Shown: in pieces, positions 6,742 to 7,265 of the stretch | How positions within the stretch are numbered: the first letter of the stretch is position 1 | Layout of the letters: each line of letters opens with the position of its first letter | Assembly (NCBI GenBank): GCA_027076245.1 | Contig: JALTKC010000085.1 | Location: forward strand, 1-7,265 | DNA length: 7,265 bases | Source of the DNA: Gammaproteobacteria bacterium | GTDB lineage: Bacteria; Pseudomonadota; Gammaproteobacteria; GRL18 | Direction of reading: 5' to 3' | Notes under the pieces: model-generated | Told to the model about the DNA's origin: nothing | What the model saw: the letters and a program-made list of their open reading frames with translations, nothing else | Databases searched by the model: none | Translations under genes and position numbers: made by a program

Positions 6742-7206
6742 ATGTTATCTGCGCTTGAAAAACAGTTATTGAATGATTACCAGCAAGGGATGCCGCTGGT
6801 GTCTGAGCCGTTTGCTGAGATGGCAAAGGAACTTAATCTAAAAGGTTTTTCTGTGTCTGAGCAGGAGGTTATGGATTGCCTGGGACAACTACAGGATAAA
6901 GGCTTAATCAGTCGTATTGGCCCTGTATTTAAGCCTAAAAGTGTGGGCGGTAGTACTCTGGCTGCACTGTCCGTACCTGCTGAACGAATGGAAGAAGTGG
7001 CCGGGATTGTCAGTGCTTTTGAACAGGTTAACCATAATTATGAGCGGGAACATGAGTATAACCTGTGGTTTGTTGTTACGGCGGGGAATCAGGAAGAAGT
7101 GCAGCAGGTATTGAAAGAAATAGAATGTTTAACCGGGTTGACGGTACTGAACCTGCCTATGGAGCAGGATTATCATATTGATCTGGGGTTTCCGCTTTGG
7201 TGTTGA
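6742..7206 (+). CDS. nirD: Siroheme decarboxylase subunit NirD (AsnC/Lrp-like fold)
   Basis: This 154-residue protein belongs to the NirD/NirL/NirG/NirH family, cytoplasmic AsnC/Lrp-related proteins that decarboxylate siroheme to 12,18-didecarboxysiroheme in heme d1 synthesis. An N-terminal winged-helix-like part (about 1-60, with GLISRIGPVFKPKSVGG) precedes the ligand-binding domain, which contains the family signature NHNYEREHEYNLWFVVTA. The C-terminal YHIDLGFPLWC ending favours NirD over NirL, G or H. The length fits a single-domain protein, not a NirDL fusion, so a NirL partner is expected elsewhere, perhaps just past the window. A TTG at 6736 is in frame two codons earlier, but ATG 6742, with AGG about 8 nt upstream, is the better start. 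The gene follows nirF by 16 bp and its stop is 4 bp from a heptamer repeat array. Confidence 0.92.
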   Translation: MLSALEKQLLNDYQQGMPLVSEPFAEMAKELNLKGFSVSEQEVMDCLGQLQDKGLISRIGPVFKPKSVGGSTLAALSVPAERMEEVAGIVSAFEQVNHNYEREHEYNLWFVVTAGNQEEVQQVLKEIECLTGLTVLNLPMEQDYHIDLGFPLWC

Positions 7207-7210
7207 AATT

Positions 7211-7265
7211 AGCGTTGAGCGTTGAGCGTTGAGCGTTGAGCGTTGAGCGTTGAGCGTTGAGCGTT
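7211..7265 (+). repeat. Perfect 7-bp tandem repeat array (AGCGTTG)n, truncated at the window edge
   Basis: Seven exact copies of the heptamer AGCGTTG are followed by six bases of an eighth, with no mismatches and no spacers. The array starts 4 bp after the nirD stop codon and runs off the end. On the plus strand every reading frame meets TGA within 21 bp, so it is non-coding there. The minus strand reads through without stops. It is a microsatellite-like array, not a CRISPR. Confidence 0.97.

Noticed and set aside
7211..7265. CRISPR array
   Set aside because: The repeat unit is only 7 bp and there are no spacers, so it is a simple tandem repeat.
1..7265. tRNA, rRNA, transposase or phage genes
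   Set aside because: I saw no cloverleaf-like sequence, ribosomal RNA motif, transposase or terminal inverted repeats, and no phage protein.

Overview
The window is a denitrification (nir) locus from a Gram-negative proteobacterium. A gammaproteobacterium of moderate GC content, perhaps a sulfur oxidiser, is my best guess, but the sequence does not settle the taxon. The core is a divergent arrangement around a regulatory region at about 4632-5084. Leftward (minus strand) is nirS, the cytochrome cd1 nitrite reductase. Rightward (plus strand) is a compact operon of a nirC-like cytochrome c, nirF and nirD, which serve electron transfer to NirS and biosynthesis of its heme d1 cofactor.

Region 1-2736 (minus strand) is one uninterrupted reading frame of 912 codons that runs off the left edge. 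It begins as a membrane-anchored tetraheme NapC/NirT quinol dehydrogenase. It then continues into two tandem copies of a c-type heme domain resembling the cytochrome c-552 / ethylbenzene dehydrogenase heme-binding group. Each copy has a CXXCH and an unusual CX3CH motif. This modular octaheme (or larger) protein is the most unusual item here. Region 2737-2993 holds a strong hairpin terminator behind nirS and a possible weak FNR-type site for the NirT fusion gene. Region 2994-4631 is nirS.

Region 4632-5084 carries two perfect FNR/Dnr-type boxes (TTGAT-N4-ATCAA) and one nine-of-ten match. The two perfect boxes each lie about 40-42 bp from a plausible start point of transcription, one facing nirS and the other facing nirC. 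This indicates coordinated anaerobic and/or nitric-oxide control. The same geometry argues that nirC starts at 5085, not at the upstream ATG at 5022.

Region 5085-7206 is nirC-nirF-nirD with gaps of 9 and 16 bp. Immediately after nirD, a perfect 7-bp tandem repeat begins and runs off the right edge.

Inferred working model: the NirT-type module takes electrons from membrane quinol and passes them, perhaps through its appended heme domains or NirC, to periplasmic NirS, which reduces nitrite to nitric oxide. NirD (siroheme decarboxylation) and NirF (a later step) help make heme d1. Other d1 genes (nirL/G/H/J/E/N) are not in the window and may lie further right.
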